Of a stretch of 64,000 nucleotides of DNA, positions 23,858-35,704 are shown piece by piece. The notes under the pieces were generated by a model, which did no database searches, had not been told where the DNA came from, and saw nothing but the letters and a program-made list of their open reading frames with translations. The position numbers were made by a program, and so were the translations under genes. Within the stretch, counting starts at the first letter, position 1. Every line of letters begins with the position of its first letter. The stretch comes from Homalodisca vitripennis (Eukaryota > Arthropoda > Insecta > Hemiptera > Cicadellidae), in NCBI RefSeq assembly GCF_021130785.1, contig NC_060214.1, positions 42,763,001 through 42,827,000 on the forward strand, written 5' to 3'.

Positions 23858-23917
23858 ATTCAGTGTGGTTCTGATGAAGGGTTCTGTGAACTCGAAAATT
23901 AAACATGAGCACTGAAT
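23858..23917 (+). ncRNA. Hammerhead-like fold inside D1 copy A
   Basis: An 8-base outer stem (ATTCAGTG with CACTGAAT) encloses CTGATGA, a 6-pair inner stem (GGGTTC-TGT-GAACTC) and GAAA. That order, with the outer stem as stem I, is the type I hammerhead layout with a rudimentary stem III. One extra A lies between CTGATGA and stem II, which departs from the strict consensus. Hammerheads of this kind are known at the ends of Penelope-like retroelements. It is preserved in copy B at 45694-45753. Activity is not implied. Confidence 0.4.
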
Positions 23918-23982
23918 ATTCTGTTTTTGTGTAAACTTTAAAGTACTTAGAAGAGTATTGAAGCCGATTGGTATTACAGAAG

Positions 23983-24012
23983 ATATATATATATATATAG
24001 TATATATATATA
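23983..24012. repeat. (AT)n microsatellite
   Basis: Thirty bases of alternating AT with one interruption, 65 bases downstream of the hammerhead-like fold; it is also present and longer in copy B (45819-45856). Confidence 0.95.
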
Positions 24013-24484
24013 ACCTGTAAAAAGATAGAAAATCAGACAGTAATAAAGAAATATTATTTCCCCGGTAGGCTAAAAAGACTCTGTCAGCCACTGAGTCATA
24101 GTATTCAATTACTCTCAGCAAAATCCACTGCGACGTCCTCCTATCATAGAACTCATACTGGTCTGTGTAAGAATTAAGTTTAGCACAAAGTTAACTGTTG
24201 CAATTCTTTTTTAAATATCTTGCCACTTATTGCGTACCCATTCTCTTCTTTAAATTGTGTTTGTAGGATATTTCAAGTAATAGAAGATTCAACGAGGTAA
24301 GGATGGTGGTATAACGCAAGAATGCGCTGATATAAAAACTTATAACTTATATAAATATCTTTTTTTATATAAGCTTTTTTATATCATTATTATTAATTTT
24401 ACCCATAATAACAATGTAAATTTATACACTCTCACTCAAATCCCATAGAGTCACGTGCGCCATCATCATACACAGATTTGCTAA

Positions 24485-24655
24485 TATGTAAATGAAGCTT
24501 CATGCAAAATCCTGTAGGTAGGCTAGCTCGTTTTCGATATATGGTGTGGAGAGACAGGCAGATAGACACACATAAAAATATAAAATACATATTTCCAGGC
24601 CTTCGCGTATCCAAAGCTCTGCTCATAAGTGTAATTTTTATAGCCACATTCTGTA
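24485..24655 (+). repeat. SINE-like family S copy inside D1 copy A
   Basis: It contains GAAGCTTCATGCAAAATCC, GCTCGTTTTCGATATATGG, GGAGAGACAGGCAGATAGAC and TTTCCAGGCCTTCG, the best-preserved body of the family in this window. The partner in copy B is 46310-46490. Confidence 0.65.
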
Positions 24656-25481
24656 CAATACAGTACTTACTGTAACCCTTTACTGTTACCCTTTATTTGG
24701 ACGGAAGTATTCATAGTGTAAAAGCATACTTTTAAATGGATTACATAAAATATTATGTTCCGTTTTCCCAGTCAACACTGTTTGTTTGCGCTTTTTTGGT
24801 ATTTTATATCGGTGGGAATCTGAGAGCAAGAATTTCAGATCATGCTTGAATTTATAAAATTCAATATGCTATATAAAATCTTTCGCTTTATTAATTTATC
24901 AATATTCAAACACCATCATATGCCTCATTGGTTTTTAGTCAGTTGACAGGCACTTTATTATGATAACCTAAACATGTCCTAATCGACATTGAAAATCTCT
25001 TAAACATTTTGGTAAATGATCTTAATGCTTCAAAAGTCCATGGTATAAAATACCTTTTTTGGTAGTACACTTAAATGCTTTTCCCACACACTAAGAGGCT
25101 TGTTTTCTCCTTAATAGTGCCGGACTCCCTCAGGCTCATTTTTTACGTAATACCGGGTGAAAAACCCCATCATAAATCCGTACAATCATTCAGTTTCCGG
25201 CCTCCAACTATTTTTGAGTGTAGTGGGGAGGCCGTTATGTAACTTATGACAAAAGTATAAAAAGCTCCTTCTCCCGAATACTTGTATGACTACGAATATT
25301 TAACATAGTAGTTAGAATTTTTTATTTAAGTCTATATTTAAAACAGATTGAAACTTTTGTGTAAGATATGTATTGAGAAAAAAACTAAGAATTTAATTAA
25401 AATTTAAACTATGAATTTAGACTTTTATTTCTACAGGGCACACATCTCGCATTTTACTGTATAAGGCTATCATCAGGGTTG

Positions 25482-26133
25482 TCATATAGACATTGTGTTG
25501 GTGAATAGTGCAATCAGTAAGCTACATCGCTCCACATACATGTGCATACAGAGATGTCGTAATATACCAGTCTTTGCTTATCTGTCATTGGCTTACAATT
25601 TCTTTGTCCTGTTATAGTCATCATTCATTCTAACAATGTATTAGTGAAAGCATGGACAGTATATCTGATTGTAGATATATTATAAAACGTAATTAGAGTT
25701 AAATGGCTCTTTCTCATTTAATCTATAATTTTCACAGCTACTAAGAGTCTGTAAAAAAATAAAAATCTAGGTACTATTTTTCAATATTTGAAACAAAAAT
25801 TTAGTTTCCAAATAAAAAACATTATACTGCATATTGATTATATTTGAATTCCATTACCCTACACGCTCCTCTCGTTCGCTTACACTCAATAATCGGTCTC
25901 GTCCGCATACTATGAGAACGATTTTTCTATAAATGTCATAAAAATATTAAAATATATTCAATTATTTTATTGAATGTATTACATGTTGGGTTTTTGTAGC
26001 TTTAAATGACTATCCTAGTTGACTCACTCAACTATATTGTAAAATAATTTCATTTTTATCTGTCTGTATGACTGTCCGCATTATATCTCATATTTATAAC
26101 GAACTGATCTAGATTTTGTGCATGAAGCTGCGT
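25482..26133. repeat. Duplicated block D2, copy A (0.65 kb)
   Basis: It matches 36991-37645 in direct orientation, starting TCATATAGACATTGTG and ending GCATGAAGCTGCGT. Indels include 11 extra bases in copy B near 37250. Only 30 bases separate it from D1 copy A. Its last 90 bases are a family S body on the minus strand. No coding content. Confidence 0.9.
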
Positions 26134-26235
26134 AGAACGGTTCTATACTCATAACGTAAACATGATCTAATTCTAATTCAAACTAAAAGTCTGACATCTT
26201 TGAACACCAGAAAACCGTCGGTCCTTGCATCAAAA
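26045..26235 (-). repeat. SINE (tRNA-like head plus family S body)
   Basis: On the minus strand a head with GATGTCAGACTTTTAG (26187-26202) is followed by CGCAGCTTCATGCACAAAAT, CAGTTCGTTATAAATATGAG and TGCGGACAGTCATACAGACA. This links the tRNA-like head at 14561-14650 to the family S body, so family S appears to be a tRNA-derived SINE. The D2 duplication boundary falls at the head/body junction. Confidence 0.55.
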
Positions 26236-27274
26236 CGCACCAGAGAATTAAGTTAAGAATTACCAAAATACAATTTTATTGCTTTACAAAGATTTATACC
26301 TCTTACTTTGCAAGTAATCCATTATGACTGTATACCCTCTTTATCTCTTGTTGTGTTTTTAAAGCTATATAACTAGACGTTCTCCACTAAAATAGAATTC
26401 ATACATATTAAAAAATGTTGTGTTACATGCATTTATAATCAGTTTAAACGTTAAGATAACACGAAATAAGCATTTTTTTAATTATATACATCACTAAACT
26501 TAATAATCACTTAAAATTACTAGATACTGTAAACGTCAAAGTATCGTTTTTTTAAGAATATTTTGATTGTTATATAAATATTTATCTCTTTACAGTAAAT
26601 CTTTAAACATACATCTATGCTTTTTAAGTTGCAATTGTTAAGGCAAACCCAAACTAAAGTTACAAAACCGTAAGATTATAGAAAACCAGATAGTAAACTT
26701 GTGATTTTTGTGAAAGTATGAACTAAATATTTTGTGTACAACGCTCGCAAAACACACGTTAATAATTCCGTTTGAAAGTTGTTTTGGTGGAGGCTAGTGA
26801 GTGTTGTTCATTATTATTTCCATTATATTACACTAACTTTAAACTACGGGGTAATTGTTTTGTTAAGTGAATTGATAATTGTATAATTACAGAAAACTTT
26901 GTAAATAAAATGTCATCATAGTTTTGAAACGTTTGCATTCATAATTACTTGCACCACAACCGCCTAAATGTAGCAGTAACAGGGCAATTTACTAACCAGA
27001 AGATGACTTATCAGAATTTGAAACTATAGTAGCGTTTAGAACCTAATTACGCCATTAGTATACCAGTTTACAAGGGAAGCCTTACTGTTTTACGTTTTTA
27101 TAAAGGAGATATTAGACTTACGCTGTTTATTTTGTCCATTTATATGGATGGTATAAATTAGGTGAAACTGTAGATTCATAATTATAGTCTCTCGAAAACT
27201 ATCTCTGGTAAATATAATATGTTTAAAGATTATGTTGACAATGGATACTTTAAAATTTAAACATTATCTTTTTA
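26236..27274. other. AT-rich non-coding DNA
   Basis: Nothing recognisable. Confidence 0.6.
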
Positions 27275-27371
27275 AAATGAGGCTGATCCCCTTTTCGAAA
27301 GGAGAGAACAATCTTATTCCTAAGCCTTCTTTCTACCCACCCTAGTGAGACATTGGCCTGTACGAGGATTT
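27275..27371. repeat. Dispersed repeat, pair with 14373-14475
   Basis: See the copy at 14373: shared blocks are GAGGCTGAT(T/C)CCCTTTT, AAGCCTT and TGGCC-GT-CGAG-A in order. This copy carries an extra stretch (CGAAAGGAGAGAACAATC). Confidence 0.55.
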
Positions 27372-30300
27372 TATCAATAAAAATAAGGAGGAGAGTCCGA
27401 AAAAAATCGACATTACGGATGCAATTTAAAAAAAGTTACATCAATGATTTTAACCTATGCTATCTCCAACACATACCTAAAGTGTGATGCTTTGCATTGC
27501 TCGCAACTGACTTTTCAAAAACGTAGAAGTAAGTCATCTATCACTCTAGGTAACTGCAGAAACCGATGTTGTTGTACTATTCGGTGTTGTTACAAAACGT
27601 TGACTTTGTTAACCAGTTGACTTTATTATATACGTACAGTTAACATATTATTTGAAATACTAATTAGGGTACAGACATAATTCTAATAATTGATGTCTTT
27701 CTAATAATACTTCTAATTCTAATGCGCTCTCAAAGAACATTGTCACATAATATCACTTATTCGTTTTAATAAGTATAAACTTCTCAATATTTTTTTCCTA
27801 TAAAAGTGTAAAATTGATGTTTCTTTCACTCTCAACGCTGTTAAGTGTACAATGAACGCAATCAGGTAAAAGTAATTTATTTTACCTACAAGTAATCAGT
27901 ACAAGTTATATTAATATAACAACCCATTATAGCAAATGTTGCTTTTAGTTTTAGTTTATATTTACTATTGACAAATGGTTTTTAAGAAATAAATATACAC
28001 CAAATAAATTACGCTGCCGTAATCTAAATAGTCTAATATTAAATATAGAAATAAAGTTGGATAAAGCAAAACTAAATATAGCATATTTATATAATTATAT
28101 ATTTGAAGTAAAATTTGTTGTATTTTTTATACTTTAATTAATGATAATACATTTTAGAGGATACGAGTAGTAATGCACAGCTCATAACAAACATCAGCTC
28201 AGAAACAGGTGAGGCAATACACAAAGCAATATGAATACTCTTGAACCTGCAGGTGACAGGCGTGCGTATTTCTTGCTATTCAAATACGGTTGGTAGCACC
28301 GGTGTACTTTATCAACCGACCGTCAGCAGGTGGTAACAGCATGTATGAGTTTACCACGTACAATTGAACATATTATGCTGTTAGTCTAAGGTGCTAATAT
28401 TCCATTGCTACATGAGTAGTAAGCGTGAGATATTAACTTTTGCCATACAATGTGTTATTAACTCCACATTTAGTTATCTGAATTTCTATATTATTCTTAT
28501 CGTAACTTTCATACGGGAATACAGTTTGTCATTTAAGATTAATAAAGTCATACACGAAGTCCAGTTAATGTGTTTTTATACACAATTGTGGGAATAAATT
28601 AAGGTAATTCAGTTTAGTTTTAATTCGTTACTATGAATTCAACTATTTTGATTTCTCCGGTACACTATAGTAACATTTATAAGATATAAAATTTTCCTTA
28701 GCATTTTCAATAAATAAAAATTAAATAATTTGAATCTTTTACCTGTATACAGTTGTAGGGTGTGTACGTGTAGGGTGTTAGCTTAGCTACAGAGATGCCT
28801 AATTTCGGATCCTTGTAATAATAATTTGGGATAAAAAATAGGTTTTGTAATTTTTTTTGCAAATAAGTTTTCATTTGTGAACATTACTATGAATAAAAGA
28901 AGTAAAATTTTAACAAAACTTGTGAATTAAGAGTAATCTTTAAATTTCAAAATACTTTATGAGTAGAATGGCCAATAAAGTGATATATTCGTAGTATTAT
29001 TTCTTTTATTTGTCACAATAAAAAATAGTAAAAAATAAAAAATCATAGGGCAAACATTAAATATAAAGAAAACTATCTATATAATAAGCGAGCAATTCCA
29101 AACTGCCTATTATATCAATGGTACAAAATTAAGTATTTAAGTAATAATTTCTTTTTGGAGTAATGTTTTTGATATTTAAGATCGCTTTACCTTCAGTTTA
29201 ACGCAGATATGATATTATTTAGAAAAATGCCCAAAACTAATAATTACCTATCACTGTATATTACTGACTAGAAAAGCCAATCAATATTTTGTTGATAGTT
29301 ATTTAGCAACTGGAACGCTCCGCCCTATCTAAATTAAATACCCCAAAAAGTCTTTTTTTTAAATCGTGCCGTTCTCTGACAGGCCATCGGTGTAAAAACT
29401 ATTAATAAGAAGGTCCTATAGACATAAAATTTGTATAGGTTTCTCATTATTAAAAGAACATATCTGTCGATATCTGGTACAACATTCCAATCTTTGTCTA
29501 TTGGTATAATTATATGCCTGTGTTGTATCGATTTATTGGTTAAATATATAAACTCTTCACTGCAGCTTCATCTCACTACCCCGCACCCAATTATTGTTCT
29601 GCCACGGTCAACGTGTTCGTCGTTTTGCAGTTCTCCAATATTTCATCGTAAAAGCAGTAACTGAAAACTTAATATAGTTACTGTCTCTTATAAAAATAGC
29701 AAATATATAAATCGAACTTTTATTATAATTGCTTTAAGGGTGGATAATAATACAACTTTCTTAAATTTATTATATTATTTGAAACAGATTTTATAGAAAG
29801 TATATTATTTTTATTCCTCAAGTTTTGAGATTAAAAACATAACATTCCCGATGGAGTTGCAATTAAAAAGTTACATTACAGGTTTTAAGTATGTCATAAT
29901 TTTTTGACAAATTATTACGTGTCCAAATAAAATTTCTCCATAAAAGATTGTAGAAACTATACAAGAGACACGCTGCTTACTACCTCCACGAGCAAATGTC
30001 GATTTATATAGCAAATAATATAAAAAAGTTACCATTATGATAAATACCAACAATAACACAATTACAACGTAAAGAACACGGTCGGTTGTCGGGTATATTA
30101 GAACTTATTGCCACACTTAGTTGTCTGTGACGGGAGGCGATTTGTGTGATAAAGTAGGGAAGAGGGCTACCAACCTGAAATTAGCTGCTTTGTTCTAATA
30201 CCAGCTTTTTATAAGGATACCATAATCGGTCTGTGGATGGTGCATCATTATGATCATTACGCATAGAAATGCAGGCTTTGTTATTGTTGAGGTTCATAAA

Positions 30301-30389
30301 CCAACCAGCTAGAGCCTTCGTTTTTCTAAGTTTCAATATCTGTCCCATCAAATTATTAAATCCTATCATAGATAGCTTCCACATATTAT

Positions 30390-30394
<5 letters not shown>
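27372..30394. other. AT-rich DNA with a GC patch at 28160-28390
   Basis: The GC patch (ACCTGCAGGTGACAGGCGTG and neighbours) has a 6-base stem CGGTTG/CAACCG at 28287-28318 but no coding frame and no recognised repeat. The rest is AT-rich without features. Confidence 0.5.

Positions 30395-30433
<39 letters not shown>
30395..30433. repeat. (TA)n microsatellite
   Basis: Thirty-nine bases of uninterrupted alternating TA. Confidence 0.97.
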
Positions 30434-30435
<2 letters not shown>

Positions 30436-32389
30436 GCGGTGAAGGTGTTAAAGGCGATTTAATAAGAATTAAATTGAGTATTTTAAAATGATGAATTAAA
30501 TTCAATAATTTAAGAAACAACGCATGTATTTATAAAAAAAATGTTATTATTAGTATTTAAATAAAATGTATTCGATACATTTTTAAATACAATAGATCAG
30601 GAAGCGCACGAAAATACGCCTTTTCAATGTCTTTGATGATCTAAAATAGTTGACCATTCAAAGGTATGCAACAGGTTACAATTCAGTCCGATTCGACCGC
30701 AACACTGAAATAAATGCACACCCATTTAAATTTTACTTTAAATTCATTTGAATAATTTTATGATAAGAAATGTTTGGTTATTTATTGATTATTTGTTAAT
30801 ATATTCCTTAAAGTAATTTTGTATCCATTTAACTAAAAGTATTATAGCTGGACAGTAATTGTACAATAGTGTAAGGTGTTGACATAGATAGAGATTCAGA
30901 GTGACTGTTTTATTTTAATGGACCAGGGATCATAGAGTGATCCAGGGGTGGAACCAAAGTGGCATAGCCCTCTCCAACATTTGGAAAAAGACGGTTTTAT
31001 GAAGAAAACGTTACCGATCACGTATTATAACTATAAAAAAATTCAATTAATGAACAAAATTTTCATTATAAACAAAGTCTCTACTAAACAATACATTTTT
31101 TGCATCGAAATACAAGATCACTTGATTCAATATAAATAATAGTAAAGTAAACCAACGAAAGCCTCTCCCCAAAAACAATATAGTATCATTTATTTATGAT
31201 ATAATGTTATTAATCAATATGCTAATGTTAATGTAAAAGTTGCAGTAAATAAAATTTAAAGTGTTCAAATACTAAGTTTGGTATGCTTAAGATGTAGTGC
31301 TGAGATAAAATATAAGACGGGAGAATTTTATTGAGACGATGATGCATAATTTGTTTTATTTCCATAGTTTCTGCTCACTATTGCATTTGAATTCGTAACA
31401 ATGAAAGGAAATTGTCAAAATTTAAATTAAGAAGGATATAGGCAACGATTCCTTATGTGTCTTTCATTTATGTTTCTGGCAGAAACACGAACCACTTAAT
31501 AGTGAGAAAATAGCGCAGAGCAACAGCGTTACATAAAATTGTTTAGATAGTATCTACCGAACCCAATATTTTGGGGTAATGTGAATTGTATAGTAACATA
31601 CAAAGCATTAAGCATAGCTTTGTGGTGCTTGGTACAAAACGAAAACACATTTTATTTATTAAATCGTAACAATATTGCGGAGTTGTGTATGTAAACATTA
31701 CTATGCCGACAAATACATGTCGGCTTTTATCATGACTAAGTTATTAGTTTTTCATAGCTGTTCTGCCCACGAAAGGCATATTGTTTGTCTGACAGTATGG
31801 TTTCATTTTTTTTGTTTCATACTAATAAATAAGCGTTAGTGATGAAATGGGTTTTACATATAAACTGCAAATATAATAAATGTATAATATACATTCTTAG
31901 TTTGGAATTTTATATAACCAATTACCGTCAAGTCGCGTTCCTTCCGTATTATTATTTTTGGCTTAAAAATTAATATTTGAGTGAGCACATTACGCATAAA
32001 TACATAAATTTGCACTATTTTTTATTTTCCTAGCTCATATTGGTTGGGGTTATTGTTTACTGTTCCAAATCTTGGAAAGAAAGTTTCAGATCCCACATGA
32101 AATAAACTTTTGTGAAATTTAATAAATATATATTTAAAGTCCTGGGTTATTTAACTTTCTCAACATCAAGTCTATTTATTATTCAGTTCCACAAAATATT
32201 TTATTGTGTTCATTTGAGTAATGTGGTTTTTAAACAATAACTGTAGGTTACTGACTCTCTACGTTAGGGGTAATTAAGAGTGAAGTATGGCCGAGTAATC
32301 TTATGTACCCTACTGAAACATTTTAAGCCTTTCCAATGATACAATAAATAACTGGTGAGCTTTTTAGTGACCCTTGTACCTGTCGTCTG
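30434..32389. other. AT-rich non-coding DNA
   Basis: A short hairpin GCCGAC/GTCGGC lies at 31702-31721. No gene or repeat was recognised. Confidence 0.55.
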
Positions 32390-32884
32390 ATGTAACTATG
32401 CTTCTCTCATTGGTGGAGACATCGCGCGGTCTCATCCGTCTGTCCGCTTCCAGGATCGTCCCTTAGACGCCATTACATTCAGTTGTACCGTAGGAGCTAT
32501 TCTGGAGTTATGATCGGGTCGTTTTAACTCAAAAATTCTCGCTCTCTGTTCTCTCTTGGGCCATCTTGTGTCTTTATGCCTTCTTTTCTCGTACTCGCAG
32601 TATATCGTATACTGTCAGAGGTGACCTGGTCCTACCGCGGTTGCTTACATCTATGTTTCTCTTGATGGTTCCCACCATAATTACATTTGTTCTCAGCATC
32701 AATCTTAGGATTCATGGTCATGGATAGGCCCTATGTCTGTACCCTGTGCAGCCTACTTCCAAGTTTCTATTCCTCTAGTCTTAACCAGTGAGGTTGACAC
32801 ACACTCTTCTCTCCAGCTTCAGGACTCAAGAAGATCCTCCTGTCTGCAGTAAAAAAATCTGCTGAAATATTATTTTGTGGTTAG
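32390..32884 (+). mobile_element. Probable upstream pol segment of the BEL/Pao relic
   Basis: This half kilobase is clearly richer in GC than its surroundings and runs directly into the recognisable BEL/Pao RT region on the plus strand. By position it should correspond to the protease-to-RT linker of pol. I could not identify a protease motif, and all frames carry stops. Confidence 0.4.
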
Positions 32885-33519
32885 TTCTTCAACTTAACTC
32901 ACTCTAGGGACCCTCAAGGAAGATATGTTGTCCGCCTTCCCCTTTAAGCCCGAAAATCTCTCTTTTGAAAATTCTGAAGCCATTACTCAGCGTAGGTTCC
33001 AGTTCCTTGAAATCAAACTTCCAAATAATTCGAATTTTAAAACTCTTTATTTCAACTTCATGTCTCAATACCTTGCTCTAGGTAACATGGTTGAGTGCCC
33101 TGATTCTGAATCGTCGTTCCTCACTATGTACTGGGTCATGGCGTTTAAGGTTCATAGTAGCTCCCCTAAACTCCGCCCTGTTTCTGATGCTAGTTGCTAG
33201 AATAGTTCAATCCTCTCTCTTTTTACAATCATAAAAAATGTTCTGATGACAGGAATAAACTTCAAAATAACATCTGCGATACTATTATCCAGATTCGCCT
33301 TTAGAATGTGTTCTTCTCATGTGACACAAAAACACGTGTTCCCCGTTATTGAGGTGCACCTGATGATAAACGCTTTGATCTCATATTTTGGCGTTCTGAT
33401 CCCTGTCACCCCCTTTCTGTCTACCAGCTCACTACATTACCTTAACATATGATATTAACAGCTTTCTCATTATTGCTATCAAAACCTTTAGGCCATTAGC
33501 CCAAAATGAAGTTACATAA
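32885..33519 (+). pseudogene. BEL/Pao LTR retrotransposon pol, reverse-transcriptase fragment
   Basis: This is the N-terminal part of a BEL/Pao reverse transcriptase. Visible blocks are FFNLTHSRDPQGRYVVRLP (32885 on, frame 2), then FPFKPE, ITQRRFQFLE and FMSQYLALGNMVE, ending KLRPVSDASC (frame 0, stop at 33198), where the LR-V-DAS motif is RT block 1-2. Next come DDKRFDLIFWRSDPCHP (33362 on, frame 2) and TYDINSFLIIAIKTF to LAQNEV (33445-33513, frame 1). At least three frame changes make it dead. The catalytic YVDD-type block, RNase H and integrase are not found, so the copy is also truncated. The family assignment rests on the GRYVVRLPF and LR-V-DASC signatures. Confidence 0.8.
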
Positions 33520-33928
33520 ACATATAAATGATATATGTTTATATAAATCATATATGTTCATGTAGCCAACGTTACAGTTAGTTTTAATGAGAGGGTAGTT
33601 TTCTTTGTAATAATTGTAATGTTAAACATAAACAGCATCACATATTTAGGAAATGTCTATTGTTAAAAATGTTTATGAAATAAAAATCACATTACGTTTT
33701 TCAGCTTGGAGTGCCCATACGCATATTGATCAATCAAATTGATGCCATATCTATTAATTGATAAAAGACCTTACAGTTTCCTGAATCAACTGACGTTAAT
33801 AGAAGCTTTTGTAACTGGCTGATTACGAAAGGGGTCGATGATGTTTCAAACCAACCTACTCGTATTTATTTCACCACCCATCTATTCCTATTGATTGCAT
33901 TGCATGAATATATCAAATATATACCAAT

Positions 33929-33933
<5 letters not shown>
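33520..33933. other. AT-rich non-coding DNA
   Basis: No recognisable feature. Confidence 0.6.
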
Positions 33934-33967
<34 letters not shown>

Positions 33968-33976
33968 TTATATATA
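33934..33976. repeat. (AT)n microsatellite
   Basis: An alternating AT tract of about 40 bases with a break near 33964, 60 bases upstream of a hammerhead-like fold. Confidence 0.95.
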
Positions 33977-34035
33977 CATTGTTTGCAATGTTTTCTAACC
34001 TTCAATCTTTTGTTTGTTTATATTTTCTTTGATAC

Positions 34036-34079
34036 ATGCTTTTGATAATGTTACTGAAAAGTAACGAAATATTAAGCAT
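34036..34079 (+). ncRNA. Hammerhead-like fold beside (AT)n and (CA)n
   Basis: ATGCTT (34036) pairs with AAGCAT (34074) around TTGATAAT, a 5-pair stem (GTTAC-TGAAAA-GTAAC), GAAA and TATT. The layout equals that of the fold in D1. The core is decayed: TTGATAA replaces CTGANGA. It is probably a relic of a Penelope-like element end. Confidence 0.3.
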
Positions 34080-34105
34080 TTCGATTTGAAGAAACGTGTT
34101 TTGTT

Positions 34106-34375
<270 letters not shown>

Positions 34376-34379
<4 letters not shown>

Positions 34380-35224
34380 TACTAACATAGTTTTAATCAC
34401 ACACACATTTATTTCACCAAAGAATATTTACTAACATACATCTTTACCATAAAACTAAAAGACCTATTTATTAACATATTTAATTTAATATAAATATAAA
34501 AAATGTATTTAGCCTATCCGTCAATGTTTGACAATTAGTTAGAAAATGTAAGAATAAAGGGTTAATAAATTAATAAATTCTAAGTTGATGAGATTCAAAC
34601 ACAGGACTGCACCAAAATTCATTCGGAGAATACCCTGCATACCCTTGCTAACAAAGCGCTTGTTACATAACAGTCAATTAAAATAGGGTAAGTTACGTTA
34701 AACTTGAAATTTACTATTATAATTATTATAGTAACGCCACATAATATGTCAGTTAAAAGGAGTATTAATAATGAACGTTATACAATAACATTGTATGTTT
34801 AACAACCAGATTTTAATGTTATGTACTAGTGGTTATATTATTTGTATTAAATGATTGTAGGTTTAATTATAATTAATTAAAAAGGAACTAATTTTCATTC
34901 ACAATATCTGCAAACACTTGGAAGAAAGGCATTCTTCCAACTATAGGTTGATTTTTAATACTATTTTCCTAGTGAAGATATATATTCAAAAAGGAGTTTC
35001 TGATGTAATAAATATTTCCTGGAATGTTTTGTAAAGGGCGCGTCACAAAAACAAATATGCCGTTGAGTTAAGATAGGAATTGATTCACATTCCTAAAAGG
35101 AATTGATTAACCTAAATTAGTTAATTAAATTTCATACAATGTAAATTTCGCAACCTAATCAGCCAGTATAATATAATATTTTTTTACATCCAATGTTCCG
35201 GAACTAAATTATTGGGCGGAGTAA
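34376..35224. other. AT-rich non-coding DNA
   Basis: A minus-strand TTTGAATCTC near 34590 is a weak B-box-like match that may mark another SINE trace. Nothing else was seen. Confidence 0.45.
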
Positions 35225-35265
35225 CTACCTAATTGGCACGCGTATGAATTTTTTCTTCTAACCCT

Positions 35266-35704
35266 TTGTAGCAGCCCAACTACGTAACCGATCAGACCAC
35301 GCGCGCTTTGTCCGCGAGTTTACGTAGCTGATGTATCTCACGTGTTGTTTGAATAGATGGCTACCACTTCCCAACTTCTACTCCTCCTCTAGAAATAACC
35401 GTTCTTAGACTACAGCTTCAATGTCTCGTGCCAAGACGCCGACACCCGGGTTGTGAGTCTACCTATTGTGAAGGGAAGTGAAATATTATTGTTTTGTAAA
35501 GAAAAACGTCGTACGCATAATTCAATAGAACATTGGATATTTTAGGCCCACCTAGAAGATATACTTTTTAGTTATTATATTCTTATTGGCAGCAACGTGG
35601 CAGTACATAACTTTTCCTTTAACATCTAAAAGTGGTGTTTTTAAGTTTTCGTAATTAAACTGAACTTATAAGTACACTTTGTATTTCTAGTATTTATTAC
35701 TACG
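35266..35704. mobile_element. Possible solo LTR
   Basis: A GC-rich segment begins TGTAGCAGCCCAAC and its AT-rich end is TATTTATTACTACG. The ends could be an LTR pair of TG/CA type with one decayed base (TGTAG against CTACG). The interior has CACCCGGGTTGTGAGTC. The putative flanking bases do not give a clean target-site duplication, and no adjoining gag or pol is visible. Confidence 0.25.

Larger units (their letters stand above)
18365..25451. repeat. Duplicated block D1, copy A (about 7.1 kb)
   Basis: This whole segment matches 40144-47285 in direct orientation. Left-part samples differ by about 6-7 percent with small and medium indels (for example 20140-20200 is missing from copy B), while 20805-21219 has three differences in 415 bases. 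There is no open frame of note and no recognisable transposase, Rep/helicase or RT motif. It contains two family S copies (18785-18950, 24485-24655), a hammerhead-like fold (23858-23917) and an (AT)n tract. On the minus strand its left edge looks like a Helitron 3' end. It could be a large non-autonomous mobile element or a segmental duplication. Confidence 0.9.

Noticed and set aside
25440..25490. Minus-strand CCTGATGATAGCC as a fourth hammerhead-like fold at the D1-D2 junction
   Set aside because: The pattern resembles a Penelope-type end, but the inner stem and GAAA cannot be formed convincingly; it is too decayed to list.
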